60,457 nucleotides of DNA from Gallionella sp. Its GTDB lineage: Bacteria > Pseudomonadota > Gammaproteobacteria > Burkholderiales > Gallionellaceae. Location of the stretch: NCBI GenBank assembly GCA_022340615.1, contig JAJDNO010000032.1, positions 1 to 60,457 on the forward strand, given 5' to 3'. The translations under genes were made by a program, and so were the position numbers. Under the pieces are notes generated by a model. It did not search any database and was not told the origin of the DNA. It saw only the letters and a program-made list of their open reading frames with translations. Positions 35,741 to 46,513 of this stretch are shown piece by piece; positions within the stretch are counted from its first letter, which is position 1, and each line of letters starts with the position of its first letter.

Positions 35741-37017
35741 ACACCGTTTTTCTCTTCAGCTGCCTGTTTTTCTGCATGCTGATCGGTGTTCCGGTGGCCA
35801 TCAGTCTGGGGTTGTCCAGCATCCTGACCATCGTGTTCTTTGCCCAGGATTCCCTGGCATCGCTGTCAGTCAAGCTGTATGAAACCAGCGAGCATTACAC
35901 CTTGCTGGCAATCCCGTTCTTCGTACTGGCCGGCGCATTGATGTCCACGGGAGGGGTTGCAAGGCGCATGGTCGATTTTGCGATCGCGGCCGTCGGGCAT
36001 CTGCGCGGCGGATTGGCGATTGCTTCCATCCTTGCCTGCATGCTGTTTGCCGCGGTGTCAGGCTCAAGCCCGGCCACGGTGGTTGCAGTTGGTTCCATCG
36101 TCATCGCCGGCATGATACGCAACGGTTATCCGAAGGAGTTCGCCGCCGGTGTGATCTGCAATGCGGGCACGCTGGGGATTCTTATCCCACCCTCTATCGT
36201 GATGGTGGTTTACGCGGCGGTGACCGATGTGTCGGTGGGCCGCATGTTCATGGCCGGCGTGATCCCCGGAATTCTGCTGAGCCTGATGCTGATGTTTGCG
36301 GTACATTGGCGCGTCAAGAAACTGAATTTGCCCCTGACTCCGCGTGCGAGTTTTGGAGAGGTGTTTTCAAAATTCAGGAAGTCGATGTGGGGCCTGGCTT
36401 TGCTGGTCATCATCATGGGCGGCATTTACGGCGGTGTGTTCACGCCCACGGAGGCGGCGGCTGTATCGGCTGTATATGCGGTTTTCGTCACGATATTCAT
36501 CTACCGGGATTTGAAATTCCACCAGTTGCCCCAGGTGTTTGTGGATGCCAGCCGCACCACGGTCATGCTGATGTTCATCATCGCCAATGCAATGCTGTTT
36601 GCCCACGTGCTGACCACCGAGCGCATTCCGCAAACGATAGCCGAACATATTGTCGCTATCGGCATGGCACCCTGGATGTTCCTGCTGGTGGTGAACATCA
36701 TTCTGCTGATCGCGGGTAATTTCATGGAGCCGACCGGCATCATCCTGATCCTTGCGCCGATATTTTTTCCGATCGCAACGCATCTGGGAATCGACCCGAT
36801 TCACCTCGGCGTGATCATGGTCGTCAACATGGAAATCGGCATGGTCACGCCGCCGGTGGGGCTCAACCTGTTCGTGACCAGCGGCATTACAGGCATGAGC
36901 ATCGTGCAAGTAACCCGAGCAGCTTTGCCCTGGCTGATGGTGCTGCTGGCTTTCCTCGCGATTGTCACTTACATACCCCAGATCACACTGTTTCTGCCCA
37001 ATCTGCTGTTCAATTGA
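35737..37017 (+). CDS. dctM: TRAP transporter large permease subunit DctM
   Basis: A 426-residue polytopic membrane protein carrying the sodium-coupled transport pathway, with about 11-12 helices. Landmarks: IPFFVLAGALMSTGGVARR, SGSSPATVVAVGSI, CNAGTLGILIPPSIVMVVYAAVTDVSVGRMFMAGVIPG and GMVTPPVGLNLFV, all typical of DctM. The GTG start overlaps the dctQ stop. With dctP and dctQ it forms a complete TRAP system of the dicarboxylate type. Confidence 0.95.
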   Translation: MNTVFLFSCLFFCMLIGVPVAISLGLSSILTIVFFAQDSLASLSVKLYETSEHYTLLAIPFFVLAGALMSTGGVARRMVDFAIAAVGHLRGGLAIASILACMLFAAVSGSSPATVVAVGSIVIAGMIRNGYPKEFAAGVICNAGTLGILIPPSIVMVVYAAVTDVSVGRMFMAGVIPGILLSLMLMFAVHWRVKKLNLPLTPRASFGEVFSKFRKSMWGLALLVIIMGGIYGGVFTPTEAAAVSAVYAVFVTIFIYRDLKFHQLPQVFVDASRTTVMLMFIIANAMLFAHVLTTERIPQTIAEHIVAIGMAPWMFLLVVNIILLIAGNFMEPTGIILILAPIFFPIATHLGIDPIHLGVIMVVNMEIGMVTPPVGLNLFVTSGITGMSIVQVTRAALPWLMVLLAFLAIVTYIPQITLFLPNLLFN

Positions 37018-37020
37018 TTT

Positions 37021-37065
37021 CATTCCCCGGTGATTCCATTTCCCGGCTTTAATTGACGGGGAATG
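37021..37065. other. 9-bp inverted repeat after dctM
   Basis: CATTCCCCG (37021-37029) and CGGGGAATG (37057-37065) are perfect inverted repeats around a 27-base loop, right after the dctM stop. It could be the terminator of the TRAP operon, but the loop is long and no T run follows. Confidence 0.35.
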
Positions 37066-37200
37066 AGCTCTTGGGGAACGACCCGGAAACGCCGCTTTCC
37101 CGACCCTAAATCGCTGCTACCGGCTGCGACAGTACGCCCAAAGCCTGTTAGAATCACGCCTTTGAAAATTTGATTAACCATTATTGTCTGGAGAAGCAGC

Positions 37201-37626
37201 ATGGCTGTAGAACGTACCCTGTCCATCATCAAACCCGATGCAGTCGCCAAGAATGTCATCGGACAGATTTACACCCGCTTTGAAAATGCCGGTTTGAAGA
37301 TCGTTGCCGCGCAGATGCGCCACCTGTCCAGGACGGAGGCGGAAGGCTTTTACGCCGTGCACCGCGCCCGCCCGTTTTTCAAAGACCTGGTGAAATTCAT
37401 GATCTCCGGTCCGGTGATGATCCAGGTGCTGGAAGGCAAAAATGCGGTGCTGAAAAATCGCGAACTGATGGGCGCAACCGACCCGAAGAAGGCCGACAAA
37501 GGCACGATACGCGCAGATTTTGCGGACAGCATCGACGCCAACGCGGTGCACGGTTCCGATTCGGCAGAAAATGCCGAGATCGAAATTGCATACTTCTTCC
37601 CGAAGAAGAATATTCATTCACGCTAA
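37201..37626 (+). CDS. ndk: Nucleoside diphosphate kinase
   Basis: A 141-residue enzyme that transfers phosphate between nucleoside tri- and diphosphates through a phospho-His. It begins [20 protein letters not shown] and the active His is in [44 protein letters not shown] is also family-typical. Length matches. It precedes rlmN by nine bases and likely heads the housekeeping run that follows. A TAGAAT hexamer at about 37148 could be a -10 element, unproven. Confidence 0.97.
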   Translation: MAVERTLSIIKPDAVAKNVIGQIYTRFENAGLKIVAAQMRHLSRTEAEGFYAVHRARPFFKDLVKFMISGPVMIQVLEGKNAVLKNRELMGATDPKKADKGTIRADFADSIDANAVHGSDSAENAEIEIAYFFPKKNIHSR

Positions 37627-37635
37627 CCGCTTGCG

Positions 37636-38718
37636 ATGCAGCAAAACCTCCTTGACTTCGATGCGCATGCTCTGGCCGGCTTTTTCACGGAAATGGGCGA
37701 AAAGCCGTTCCGTGCCCGCCAGCTCATGCGCTGGATCTACCGTGCCGGGGAGCCCGATTTTGCCGCGATGACCGACATTGCGGCCACTTTGCGCGGCAAG
37801 CTCGCGCAAACAGCCTGCATAACGCCGCCGGAAGTGATGCGCGAAGAATTGTCCGACGACGGGACACGCAAGTGGCTGCTGAACGTCGGTACGGGAAACG
37901 CGGTGGAAGCCGTGTACATACCGGAGGCTGAAAGGGGCACGTTGTGCATATCCAGCCAGGCGGGCTGCGCACTGAACTGCTCGTTCTGTTCGACAGGAAA
38001 GCAGGGTTTCAACCGCAACCTTGGCGTCGCGGAGATCATAGGCCAGTTGTGGTGGGCAAACCACCAGCTCGGCAGGGATGCGGACGGCAACTGGAAAATC
38101 AGCAACGTGGTAATGATGGGCATGGGTGAACCGTTGCTGAATTATGCCAACACCGTCAGCGCACTGCGCCTGATGCTGGACGATCATGCCTATGGATTGT
38201 CGCGCCGGCGCGTGACGGTGTCCACTTCCGGCATCGTGCCTGCGATGGACCGATTGCGCGAAGAATGCCCGGTCGCGCTTGCGGTGTCGCTGCATGCGCC
38301 TAACGACAGGCTGCGCGACGAGCTGGTGCCGATCAACCAGAAATACCCGCTCAAGGAACTGCTTGCCGCATGCCGGCGATATCTTGAGCGCGCGCCGCGC
38401 GATTTCATCACGTTCGAGTATGTGATGCTGGAAGGCGTGAATGATTCGGTAAAGCAGGCGCGCGAGCTGGTCAAGCTGGTACATGATGTGCCATGCAAAT
38501 TCAACCTGATTCCGTTCAATCCGTTTCCGCAAACGGATTACCGCCGTTCAAGTCCGGATGCAATCCAGCGCTTCCGCGATGTGCTGATGCAGGCGGACAT
38601 CGTGACCACAACGCGCAGGACGCGCGGCGACGATATTGCCGCGGCCTGCGGTCAACTGGCCGGCCAGGTCATGGATCGAACCAAAAGGACCCAGCAACGC
38701 TCTATTGGCGCTGCATAA
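37636..38718 (+). CDS. rlmN: 23S rRNA/tRNA adenine C2-methyltransferase RlmN
   Basis: A 360-residue radical SAM enzyme that methylates A2503 of 23S rRNA and A37 of some tRNAs. The iron-sulfur motif CxxxCxxC is in [19 protein letters not shown]; other landmarks are [25 protein letters not shown] and the C-terminal [16 protein letters not shown], which carries the second essential Cys. It is followed by pilF after 20 bases. This rlmN-pilF-rodZ-ispG-hisS-yfgM-bamB-der order is conserved in beta- and gammaproteobacteria. Confidence 0.96.
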   Translation: MQQNLLDFDAHALAGFFTEMGEKPFRARQLMRWIYRAGEPDFAAMTDIAATLRGKLAQTACITPPEVMREELSDDGTRKWLLNVGTGNAVEAVYIPEAERGTLCISSQAGCALNCSFCSTGKQGFNRNLGVAEIIGQLWWANHQLGRDADGNWKISNVVMMGMGEPLLNYANTVSALRLMLDDHAYGLSRRRVTVSTSGIVPAMDRLREECPVALAVSLHAPNDRLRDELVPINQKYPLKELLAACRRYLERAPRDFITFEYVMLEGVNDSVKQARELVKLVHDVPCKFNLIPFNPFPQTDYRRSSPDAIQRFRDVLMQADIVTTTRRTRGDDIAAACGQLAGQVMDRTKRTQQRSIGAA

Positions 38719-38738
38719 ATGAACAGGCGAGGTTCATC

Positions 38739-39479
38739 ATGAACAGATTGATTGTGATATTTCTATCCCTGGCGCTGCTGGCGGCCTGCAGCACTCCTTC
38801 GGAAGATTCTCATTCCTACAAGAGCGCCAAGGTTCACACCGAACTTGCAGGGTTGTACTATCAGCGGGGCCAGTACGGTATCGCGCTGGATGAATTGACT
38901 CAGGCTCTGAGTGCGGACAGCGAATATGCTCCGGCATACAACGTTCGAGCGCTGGTGCATATGGCGCTGCGCGAGAACAAGGATGCCGATGTGGACTTCA
39001 GGCACAGCCTGTCCCTCGACAACTCGAATTCCGATACACATAACAACTATGGCTGGTTCCTGTGCCAGCAGGATCGGGCGAAGGAAGCCATCCCGCAATT
39101 CATGGAGGCGATCAAGAATCCGTTGTATGCGACTCCCGGCCTTGCTTACCTGAATGCAGGCCTGTGTTCCAGGAAAGCAGGCAACAACAAGGATGCCGAA
39201 TTTTTCCTGCAGAAATCGCTGCAGGTGCAGCCTGATTCAACGCAAACCCTGTTTGCGCTTTCAGATTTCAACTATGCCAACGGCCGCTACTATACGGCCA
39301 AGAAATATTTTGCCGCTCTTGAACAAAAGTCGGACAATCTCACCGCGGAGCAGCTCTGGCTGGGAATAAGGATCAATCGCAAGATCGGCGATCACAATAC
39401 GGCGAGCAGCTATGCCACGCAATTGCGCAATCGATTTCCCAATGCGGTTGAAACTCAAATGCTGATAAACGGAAAATGA
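38739..39479 (+). CDS. pilF: Type IV pilus biogenesis/stability lipoprotein PilF/PilW
   Basis: A 246-residue TPR lipoprotein which pilots the secretin PilQ to the outer membrane. Signal peptide ends at LLAACST (lipobox Cys). Six TPR-like repeats follow, for example VHTELAGLYYQRGQYGIALDELTQAL and NNYGWFLCQQDRAKEAIPQF, a very characteristic PilF pattern. The start at 38739 is the first ATG after rlmN and gives the lipoprotein signal; a longer upstream frame only overlaps rlmN. Its stop overlaps the rodZ start. Confidence 0.93.
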   Translation: MNRLIVIFLSLALLAACSTPSEDSHSYKSAKVHTELAGLYYQRGQYGIALDELTQALSADSEYAPAYNVRALVHMALRENKDADVDFRHSLSLDNSNSDTHNNYGWFLCQQDRAKEAIPQFMEAIKNPLYATPGLAYLNAGLCSRKAGNNKDAEFFLQKSLQVQPDSTQTLFALSDFNYANGRYYTAKKYFAALEQKSDNLTAEQLWLGIRINRKIGDHNTASSYATQLRNRFPNAVETQMLINGK

Positions 39480-40432
39480 TGGAACAGATCCCGGAAAATA
39501 ACTCTGAGCAGGCCGCAAAAACTCCGGCGTCGCCTTCGCTGGGCGCGATGTTGCGCGAAGCGCGCAATCAACTGGGCATGAGTATCTCGGATGTCGCCGC
39601 GCAGACCAAGTTTGCGCCGCGCCAGATCGAAGCGCTGGAAGCGGAAGATTTCGACAGCCTGCCCGAGACGGCATTTCTGCGCGGATTTGTGCGCAGCTAC
39701 GCCAAGATACTGAACCTGGATGCGGATGACTTGCTGGCGGCACTGCCGCAAGCAAAGTCGCCGGCGCCGGAACTGGTTCCGCCTTCAGTCGAAGTGCCGT
39801 ATCCCGAGGATCGTTCTGTGCACAAGAACCTGATCCTGCTGGCCGCCGCATTGCTGCTGGCTGTGGTCGTGACGGGATTCGCTGTGTGGCATTTCACTAA
39901 CCCGATCCAGCATGCCGCAGTCAAAAAGATCGAGTCACCGGTTTCCCTGCCCGCCGAGGCGGAGGTGATTTCCCCTGCCGAGGAGCACAGAAAGGCAGTA
40001 CCGCCTCCAGCTGAGACCGGACAACAGTCAAAACCGGAGAAACCTGTTCCAAGAAAAGAGAAGGCCGCCGCTGCAACAGAGCCGCAGGCAAAATTGGCTG
40101 TTCCGGCAACGCATAATAGCCCCGCGATAAAATCCGGAGCTGCAAGCGGCACCGCAGCGACGGCACCAATGAGTGCTGCAACCGGAAAGATTTCCTCCCT
40201 GCATCTGGTGTTCGATGAAGAGTCGTGGACCGAAATCACCGACGGAACCGGGAAATCGATATCGTCGCAGATCAATTCTCCCGGCAGCGAGTTGAATATC
40301 AGGGGTCATCTGCCGCTATCACTGGTAATCGGACATGCCTCAGCAACACGTTTGTACCAGGACGGGAAGCAGATCGATCTGGCGCCATTTACCAATTCTT
40401 CAAGCGATGTGGCGCGGCTGATATTGGAGTGA
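39476..40432 (+). CDS. rodZ: RodZ-like helix-turn-helix membrane protein
   Basis: A 318-residue protein of the RodZ type: N-terminal Cro-like HTH ([25 protein letters not shown] then [29 protein letters not shown]), a membrane helix (about residues 119-140), a Pro/Ala/Lys-rich linker and a C-terminal DUF4115 domain ([19 protein letters not shown]). It links the cytoskeleton protein MreB to the envelope in model species. The start is ATG 39476, overlapping the pilF stop; ATG 39479 is nearly equal. The linker is longer than in E. coli. Confidence 0.9.
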   Translation: MMEQIPENNSEQAAKTPASPSLGAMLREARNQLGMSISDVAAQTKFAPRQIEALEAEDFDSLPETAFLRGFVRSYAKILNLDADDLLAALPQAKSPAPELVPPSVEVPYPEDRSVHKNLILLAAALLLAVVVTGFAVWHFTNPIQHAAVKKIESPVSLPAEAEVISPAEEHRKAVPPPAETGQQSKPEKPVPRKEKAAAATEPQAKLAVPATHNSPAIKSGAASGTAATAPMSAATGKISSLHLVFDEESWTEITDGTGKSISSQINSPGSELNIRGHLPLSLVIGHASATRLYQDGKQIDLAPFTNSSSDVARLILE

Positions 40433-40434
40433 AT

Positions 40435-41667
40435 GTGAGCGCGTCCATTATCAAACGCCGTCGATCGCAGCGGGTACTGGTCGGCAAGGTGGCGCTGGGC
40501 GGCGGCGCGCCTATCGTGGTTCAGTCGATGACCAACACCGATACTGCAGATGCCGAATCGACTGCCCGCCAGGTGTACGAACTGGCCCAGGCCGGATCGG
40601 AGCTGGTGCGCATCACGGTCAATACACCGGAAGCGGCTGCGCAGGTCGCGAACATTCGCGCGCGCCTGGACAGCATGGGTTGCAGCGTGCCGCTGGTCGG
40701 CGACTTTCACTACAACGGCCATCGCCTGCTCACCGAGTTTCCCGATTGCGCCCAGGCGCTGGCGAAATACCGTATCAATCCGGGCAACGTCGGGCGCAGC
40801 CGCAAGGAAGACGACCCGTTCACGATGATGATCGAGACCGCGATACGCTATGACAAGCCGGTGCGCATCGGGGTGAACTGGGGCAGCTTGGACCAGAATC
40901 TGGTGGTGCGCATGATGGACGAAAATTCGCGCCTGGCACAGCCAAAGGAAGCCAGTGAAGTGACCCGCGACGCGCTGATCACGTCCGCGCTGCAGAGCGC
41001 GCAGCGTGCCGAGCAGCTGGGCATGGCGCGCAACCGCATCGTGCTGTCCTGCAAGGTCAGCGACGTGCAGGACCTGATCGCGGTTTATCGCTCGCTTTCG
41101 CAGCAATGCGACTACGCGCTGCATCTGGGGCTGACCGAGGCGGGTATGGGCTCCAAGGGTATCGTTGCATCGACCGCGGCATTGTCGGTGCTGCTGCAGG
41201 AAGGCATAGGCGACACGATACGCATATCCTTGACTCCGGAGCCTGGCGGTGATCGCGCCCAGGAAGTGCTGGTCGGTCAGGAGATATTGCAGACTTTGGG
41301 AATGCGCGCATTCGCGCCCATGGTTACGGCGTGCCCCGGTTGCGGACGCACCACCAGCAGCTTTTTCCAGGAACTGGCGCAAAGCATCCAGACCCATCTG
41401 CGCACGCAGATGCCATTGTGGCGCGAACAGTATGACGGCGTCGAAAACATGACCGTTGCAGTGATGGGCTGCGTGGTGAACGGCCCAGGCGAAAGCAAAC
41501 TGGCCAACATCGGCATCAGTCTGCCGGGAACCGGCGAAAGCCCGGCAGCGCCGGTATATATCGACGGCGAAAAGGCTGTCACGCTGCGCGGCGACAATAT
41601 CGCTGCAAATTTCACCCGCATCGTCGATGAATATGTAGTGAACAAATACGAGAAGAGGGAAGCGTGA
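40435..41667 (+). CDS. ispG: 4-hydroxy-3-methylbut-2-en-1-yl diphosphate synthase
   Basis: A 410-residue iron-sulfur enzyme of the MEP isoprenoid pathway. It starts with [30 protein letters not shown], continues with [10 protein letters not shown] and RINPGN, and has the [4Fe-4S] cysteines in ACPGCGRT and [11 protein letters not shown]. No ATG precedes it; GTG 40435 is chosen since a GGAG box lies five bases upstream, while GTG 40429 overlaps the rodZ stop codon. Length agrees with betaproteobacterial homologues. Confidence 0.95.
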   Translation: MSASIIKRRRSQRVLVGKVALGGGAPIVVQSMTNTDTADAESTARQVYELAQAGSELVRITVNTPEAAAQVANIRARLDSMGCSVPLVGDFHYNGHRLLTEFPDCAQALAKYRINPGNVGRSRKEDDPFTMMIETAIRYDKPVRIGVNWGSLDQNLVVRMMDENSRLAQPKEASEVTRDALITSALQSAQRAEQLGMARNRIVLSCKVSDVQDLIAVYRSLSQQCDYALHLGLTEAGMGSKGIVASTAALSVLLQEGIGDTIRISLTPEPGGDRAQEVLVGQEILQTLGMRAFAPMVTACPGCGRTTSSFFQELAQSIQTHLRTQMPLWREQYDGVENMTVAVMGCVVNGPGESKLANIGISLPGTGESPAAPVYIDGEKAVTLRGDNIAANFTRIVDEYVVNKYEKREA

Positions 41668-41731
41668 AGGGCAGGGCGGCACGCAGGGTAACCCCTGAGC
41701 ATCTTCCTATTCCAGCTTCCACGGAAATTCA

Positions 41732-43003
41732 ATGAGCAACGAAACACTGCAAGCCGTGCGCGGCATGAATGACATCCTGCCGGACGAGGCAGATTTGTGG
41801 CTATGGTTCGAGGAGGTGGTGCGCGACTGGCTGCACAGCTACGGCTACCGCAATATCCGCATGCCGCTGGTCGAGCCGACCGATCTGTTCAAGCGCGCGA
41901 TCGGAGAGGTGACCGACATCGTCGAAAAGGAAATGTACAGCTTCACCGATGAACTCAACGGCGACCAGCTGACGCTGCGCCCGGAAGGGACAGCCTCATG
42001 CGTGCGCGCAGTGCTGCAGCACAATTTGCTGTATAACGCCCCCCAGCGGCTGTACTACAGCGGCCAGATGTACCGGCATGAGCGCCCCCAGAAAGGGCGA
42101 TATCGCCAGTTTCACCAGTTTGGCGTCGAAGCGCTTGGCTTTGCAGGTCCAGACATCGATGCCGAACAGATACTGATGTGTGCGCGGCTGTGGCACAAAC
42201 TGGGCCTGCGGGATGTGACCCTGCAGCTGAACACCCTGGGCGACGCAGCTTCCCGGCACCGTCATCGTGCCAGGCTGATCGCATGGTTCGAGCAGCACCG
42301 CGAAGTGCTGGATGCCGATGCCACGCGCCGTTTGCACACCAATCCGCTACGCATCCTGGACAGCAAGAACCCGGAAATGCAGGAACTGATCGCCGGTGCG
42401 CCCAGGCTGATGGATGAACTGGAAGAAGATGCGCTGCGGCACTTTGACGAGGTCCAGGCAATACTCAGGCATAACGGTGTGCCGTTCGAAATCAACCAGC
42501 GGCTGGTGCGCGGTCTGGACTATTACAACCGCACCGTATTCGAGTGGGTGACCACACGGCTCGGTGCGCAGGGGACAATCTGCGCTGGCGGCCGCTACGA
42601 CGGACTGGTTGAGCAGATCGGCGGCAAGCCGGCCCCGGGAACCGGATTTGCGATGGGTGTCGAACGTCTGCTGGCGTTGCTGCAGGAAGACGGAATGATG
42701 CTTCCCAGGCAGTCGGTCGATGTGTATGTGGTGCACCAGGGTGAACTGGCCGGCCGGCTCGCAATCTCCGTCGCGGAACAATTGCGCGACAGCAGCCTGA
42801 ATGTGCTGCTGCATTGCGGTGGCGGCAGTTTCAAGTCGCAGATGAAGAAGGCCGATGCCAGCGCCGCGCAGGTAGCAGTGGTGATCGGCGACGACGAGGC
42901 ACAGGCGAACGAGGCCAGCATCAAGCCGATGCAGGGTGGTGAACAGCTGCGGGTTGCCGTGCAGGACCTGACCGCGGTGGTGGCACGGTTGCTGAAACGC
43001 TAG
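41732..43003 (+). CDS. hisS: Histidyl-tRNA synthetase
   Basis: A 423-residue class II aminoacyl-tRNA synthetase. Landmarks: [13 protein letters not shown] at the start, [16 protein letters not shown] and [28 protein letters not shown] (motif 2), [15 protein letters not shown] and [14 protein letters not shown] (motif 3 region), and a C-terminal anticodon-binding domain. A hairpin lies 10 bases after its stop. Confidence 0.97.
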   Translation: MSNETLQAVRGMNDILPDEADLWLWFEEVVRDWLHSYGYRNIRMPLVEPTDLFKRAIGEVTDIVEKEMYSFTDELNGDQLTLRPEGTASCVRAVLQHNLLYNAPQRLYYSGQMYRHERPQKGRYRQFHQFGVEALGFAGPDIDAEQILMCARLWHKLGLRDVTLQLNTLGDAASRHRHRARLIAWFEQHREVLDADATRRLHTNPLRILDSKNPEMQELIAGAPRLMDELEEDALRHFDEVQAILRHNGVPFEINQRLVRGLDYYNRTVFEWVTTRLGAQGTICAGGRYDGLVEQIGGKPAPGTGFAMGVERLLALLQEDGMMLPRQSVDVYVVHQGELAGRLAISVAEQLRDSSLNVLLHCGGGSFKSQMKKADASAAQVAVVIGDDEAQANEASIKPMQGGEQLRVAVQDLTAVVARLLKR

Positions 43004-43013
43004 CAACATTTAT

Positions 43014-43041
43014 TTGCGTGCCGGTGTTGCCGGGCGCGCAA
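43014..43041. other. Hairpin between hisS and yfgM-like gene
   Basis: TTGCGTGCCGG pairs with CCGGGCGCGCAA (one G-U pair, one bulged G) around a TGTTG loop. It is not followed by T's, so it may act in mRNA processing or attenuation inside the operon rather than as a full terminator. Confidence 0.35.
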
Positions 43042-43090
43042 TTGCATTGCTTCGGCGCTGCAAATTTATTTATCAAGCGGAGTGAACGAA

Positions 43091-43729
43091 ATGGCTACAT
43101 TGGATTTGCAGGAACAGGAACAACTCGATGCCCTGAAGGCATGGTGGAAGGATAACCGGAGCCAGTTATTCTGGATTCTGCTGATTGTTGTGATCGGGAC
43201 CGGCGGATGGCAAGGCTGGAAGCATTATCAGCGCCAGCAGGCGAATGGCGCGGCGAACCTTTACCAGCAACTGGTAGACCAGCTTGCCAGCAACGATGCC
43301 AGGCGCGTCAACGATGCCGCTGCTGCTGTGGTCAGCAAATTCGGTTCCAGCGCCTATGCGGCGCGTGCAGAATTGCTGGCGGCCCGGGTCAATGAAGAAG
43401 TCAATGATCCGGCGCGCGCCAAGGTCCAGTTGCAATGGGTGATTGACAATGCGCGGGAAGAGACCCTCAAGGATGTCGCGAGATTGCGTCTGGCGGCATT
43501 GCAGCTTGATGAAAAAAATTACACCGAGGCACTCGCCCTGCTCGATGCGAAACATCCCGATTCATTCGATGGCCTTTATTCCGACCTGAAAGGCGATGTG
43601 CTGAGTGCGCAGGGCAAGATTGATGAAGCCAGGAGTTCATACAGGATTGCCTATCAGAAAATCGACCCGCAAAGCATCTATCGCAACCTGATCCAGATGA
43701 AACTCGACGCGCTTGGACCTGCAAAATGA
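43091..43729 (+). CDS. YfgM-like TPR membrane protein (BamB operon)
   Basis: A 212-residue protein with a cytosolic N-terminus, one membrane helix (QLFWILLIVVIGTGGWQGW, about residues 27-45) and a periplasmic TPR domain (DVARLRLAALQLDEKNYTEALALL). This is the TPR_21/YfgM family; in E. coli it associates with the Sec translocon and PpiD. The ATG at 43091 is preferred since a GGAG box is eight bases upstream; a GTG at 43082 is also in frame. Its stop overlaps bamB. Confidence 0.88.
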   Translation: MATLDLQEQEQLDALKAWWKDNRSQLFWILLIVVIGTGGWQGWKHYQRQQANGAANLYQQLVDQLASNDARRVNDAAAAVVSKFGSSAYAARAELLAARVNEEVNDPARAKVQLQWVIDNAREETLKDVARLRLAALQLDEKNYTEALALLDAKHPDSFDGLYSDLKGDVLSAQGKIDEARSSYRIAYQKIDPQSIYRNLIQMKLDALGPAK

Positions 43730-44931
43730 CAGTACGTACAGTCAGCAATCTGCAGACAGGAGCGGGTTACAGGTTTAAATTCCGGCTGCTGCCTGGACTG
43801 TTGCTGGGCATGATGGTCGCGCTGGGCGGCTGTGCGTCAAGCGACTCCAAGCTCGACTGGGCTGGCGTGAAAAAGGATGCCGAGCCGGCCACGCTGTTCG
43901 ACATCAAGCCGACTGCCAAATTTGAGGTGCGCTGGCATACCGGAATCGGCGACCTGGGGCCGGACGTGCTGCAGACCGTGCTGATCCGGAACGCGATCTA
44001 TTGTGCGACCGACGATGGTGACCTGCTGCGCCTGGACTCCGCCACCGGCGACAAGATATGGCGCATCAAGACCGGGATTGTGATCAGCGGCGGAGTGTCC
44101 CGCGGTGATGGTATGGTGTTCGTCGGCAGCAACAAGGGTGACGTGCTTGCCTACGGCGAGGACGGCAAGCTCAGATGGAGAAGCCTGGTGTCCAGCGAAG
44201 TGCTTAATGTGTCGAATGAAGTCGACGGCATCGTGATGGTGCGCAGCGGCGATGGGCGGATTACCGGATTGAACGCGACAGATGGCAAGCGTGTCTGGAT
44301 GTACGACCGCATAACGCCGGCCCTGGTTGTGCGCAGTCATGCGGGCGTCGCGGTACAACGCGGCGTGGCCTACGCCGGATTCGCGGCCGGCAAGCTTGCG
44401 GCAATCCGTATCAGCGATGGTGAAGTGCTGTGGGAGTCGCTGGTTTCGGAACCACGCGGAAATACCGAACTGGAACGCATCAGCGATATTACCAGCGACC
44501 CGGTTGTAGATGACGAACAGGTTTGCGCGGTTTCGTTCCAGGGACGCATTGCATGTTTCGACACTTCACGGGGCAACCAGTTATGGAGTCGCGACATCTC
44601 CAGTTTCACCGGCCTGACGGTATTCAGCAAATATATCTACCTCAGCGATTCCAGTGGATCGGTGATTTCCCTCGATAAAACCAACGGCGGGATTATCTGG
44701 AAGAATGGCGACTTGCTGTACCGCCAGCTTACCGTGCCTTACGTACTCGGAAAATTCGTAGTGGTCGGCGACCTGGAAGGATATCTGCATGCTTTAAGCA
44801 GCGATGACGGCAGTATTTCCGCGCGCATCCAGCTGAGCGGAGGCGCGATCGTCGGGACGCCTGTCAGGCTGGATGGCGGTTTGCTGGTGCAGACGCGCGG
44901 CGGCGAATTGTATTCGCTGACCCTCAAATAA
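43726..44931 (+). CDS. bamB: Outer membrane assembly lipoprotein BamB
   Basis: A 401-residue lipoprotein of the BAM complex, which inserts beta-barrel proteins in the outer membrane. A rather long N-terminus is followed by a hydrophobic stretch and ALGGC lipobox; the rest forms an eight-bladed PQQ-like beta-propeller with repeats such as [34 protein letters not shown] and [17 protein letters not shown]. The gene starts at an ATGA overlap with the yfgM-like gene. der follows after 14 bases. Confidence 0.95.
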   Translation: MTVRTVSNLQTGAGYRFKFRLLPGLLLGMMVALGGCASSDSKLDWAGVKKDAEPATLFDIKPTAKFEVRWHTGIGDLGPDVLQTVLIRNAIYCATDDGDLLRLDSATGDKIWRIKTGIVISGGVSRGDGMVFVGSNKGDVLAYGEDGKLRWRSLVSSEVLNVSNEVDGIVMVRSGDGRITGLNATDGKRVWMYDRITPALVVRSHAGVAVQRGVAYAGFAAGKLAAIRISDGEVLWESLVSEPRGNTELERISDITSDPVVDDEQVCAVSFQGRIACFDTSRGNQLWSRDISSFTGLTVFSKYIYLSDSSGSVISLDKTNGGIIWKNGDLLYRQLTVPYVLGKFVVVGDLEGYLHALSSDDGSISARIQLSGGAIVGTPVRLDGGLLVQTRGGELYSLTLK

Positions 44932-44945
44932 AGGAAATATCCCGG

Positions 44946-46349
44946 ATGTTGCCTACAGTTGTCCTTGTTGGACGTCCGAATGTGGGCAAGTCTACCCTGT
45001 TCAATCGTCTTACGCGCAGCCGCGATGCCCTGGTCGCCGATCTGCCCGGGCTGACCCGAGATCGCCATTACGGGCGTGGCCGTGCAGGGGACAGGCCATT
45101 TCTGGTGGTCGACACCGGCGGTCTGGAACCGGTCGCGAAGGAAGGGATCATGTTCGAGATGGCCAGACAAAGCCGCCAGGCTGTAGATGAAGCCGACGTT
45201 GTGATGTTTCTGGTCGATGGCCGCGCCGGCTGTACCCCGCAGGATGCGATCATAGCCGAGCAGCTGCGCAAGACCGGCAAGCCCATCCTGCTGCTGGTCA
45301 ACAAGTCCGAAGGCATGGCGCGCGCGAAAGTAACCGCGGAATTTTTTGAACTTGGGCTGGGCGAACCCTTGCCGATATCTTCGGCGCACGGCGACAACGT
45401 CAGCGAAGTGGTCGAGATCGCGCTGGAAAATTTTCCTCCCGAGGAGGAAAAGGAAGAAGAAAATCACGAACACCCGCCTAAGATTGCGATCGTCGGCCGT
45501 CCAAATGTCGGAAAATCAACGCTGGTCAATGCGATCCTCGGCGAGCAGCGCGTGATCGCATTCGACCAGCCGGGCACGACCCGCGACAGCATCTACATCG
45601 ACTTCGAGCGCGGCGGCAGGCAATACACAATCATCGATACCGCCGGTGTGCGCCGGCGCGGCAAAGTCGATGAGGCGGTCGAGAAATTCTCGGTGATCAA
45701 GACCATGCAGGCAATCGAGGATGCCAACGTGGTTGTGCTGGTGGTGGATGCTCGCGACCAGATTACCGAGCAGGATGCTCACGTTGCCGACTACGTGCTG
45801 CAGGCGGGGCGCGCACTGGTACTGGCGGTCAACAAATGGGACGGTCTGGACGAGCACCACCGGGACCAGGTCAAGCGCGATATCGAACGAAAACTGCATT
45901 TCCTGAGCTTCGCCAAGCTGCATTTCATTTCTGCGCTGCACAGCAACGGGATACCCGGTGTGCTTAAATCTGTCGACGAGGCATATGCTGCCGCGATGGC
46001 GAAACTGTCCACGCCGAAACTCACCCGTGCACTGATCGGTGCACTGGAGAAGCAGGCGCCTCCGAGGAGCGGCCGCTTCATGCCCAAGATGCGCTACGCG
46101 CACCAGGGAGGCAGCAACCCTCCGCTGATCGTGATTCACGGCAGCGGTCTGGATGATGTGTCTGCCAGCTATACCCGGTATCTGGAGCGCACCTTCTGCG
46201 AAATATTCAAGCTGAAAGGAACGCCGCTGAAAATCCAGTACAACTCCAGCAAAAACCCGTTCGAAGGTTCCAAACCCAAGCCGCTTTCCGAGAGTGAGCA
46301 GCGCAAGGCGCATCGCGCGCGTATTCGCGGACGCAAGCTGTACGGCTGA
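44946..46349 (+). CDS. der: Ribosome biogenesis GTPase Der (EngA)
   Basis: A 467-residue GTPase with two G domains in tandem. Both have a P-loop GRPNVGKST (about residues 8-16 and 183-191), with G3 DTGGLEPV and DTAGVRRRG, and G4 NKSE/NKWD. A C-terminal KH-like domain ([14 protein letters not shown] region) ends with a basic tail. It acts in 50S subunit maturation. This gene closes the conserved rlmN-der run. Confidence 0.97.
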   Translation: MLPTVVLVGRPNVGKSTLFNRLTRSRDALVADLPGLTRDRHYGRGRAGDRPFLVVDTGGLEPVAKEGIMFEMARQSRQAVDEADVVMFLVDGRAGCTPQDAIIAEQLRKTGKPILLLVNKSEGMARAKVTAEFFELGLGEPLPISSAHGDNVSEVVEIALENFPPEEEKEEENHEHPPKIAIVGRPNVGKSTLVNAILGEQRVIAFDQPGTTRDSIYIDFERGGRQYTIIDTAGVRRRGKVDEAVEKFSVIKTMQAIEDANVVVLVVDARDQITEQDAHVADYVLQAGRALVLAVNKWDGLDEHHRDQVKRDIERKLHFLSFAKLHFISALHSNGIPGVLKSVDEAYAAAMAKLSTPKLTRALIGALEKQAPPRSGRFMPKMRYAHQGGSNPPLIVIHGSGLDDVSASYTRYLERTFCEIFKLKGTPLKIQYNSSKNPFEGSKPKPLSESEQRKAHRARIRGRKLYG

Positions 46350-46513
46350 TCCGGAGCAACACGCTGGAAATCCGCCCGCCGCTGTCGCCCTGAATATGCT
46401 CTGATATAGGCTGCTTCAGGCGTGTCATTTCTGCCGGGTTTTGTCCAGATTCCACTTCGGGATACAATCTGCGCATCGTTCGTTCACCTCATACGTTTTC
46501 GCAGAGGAGTATC

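Noticed and set aside
40306-41682. Open frame of 458 codons antisense to ispG
   Set aside because: ispG has all its cysteine motifs on the plus strand; the antisense product is His/Gln/Arg-rich with no domain.
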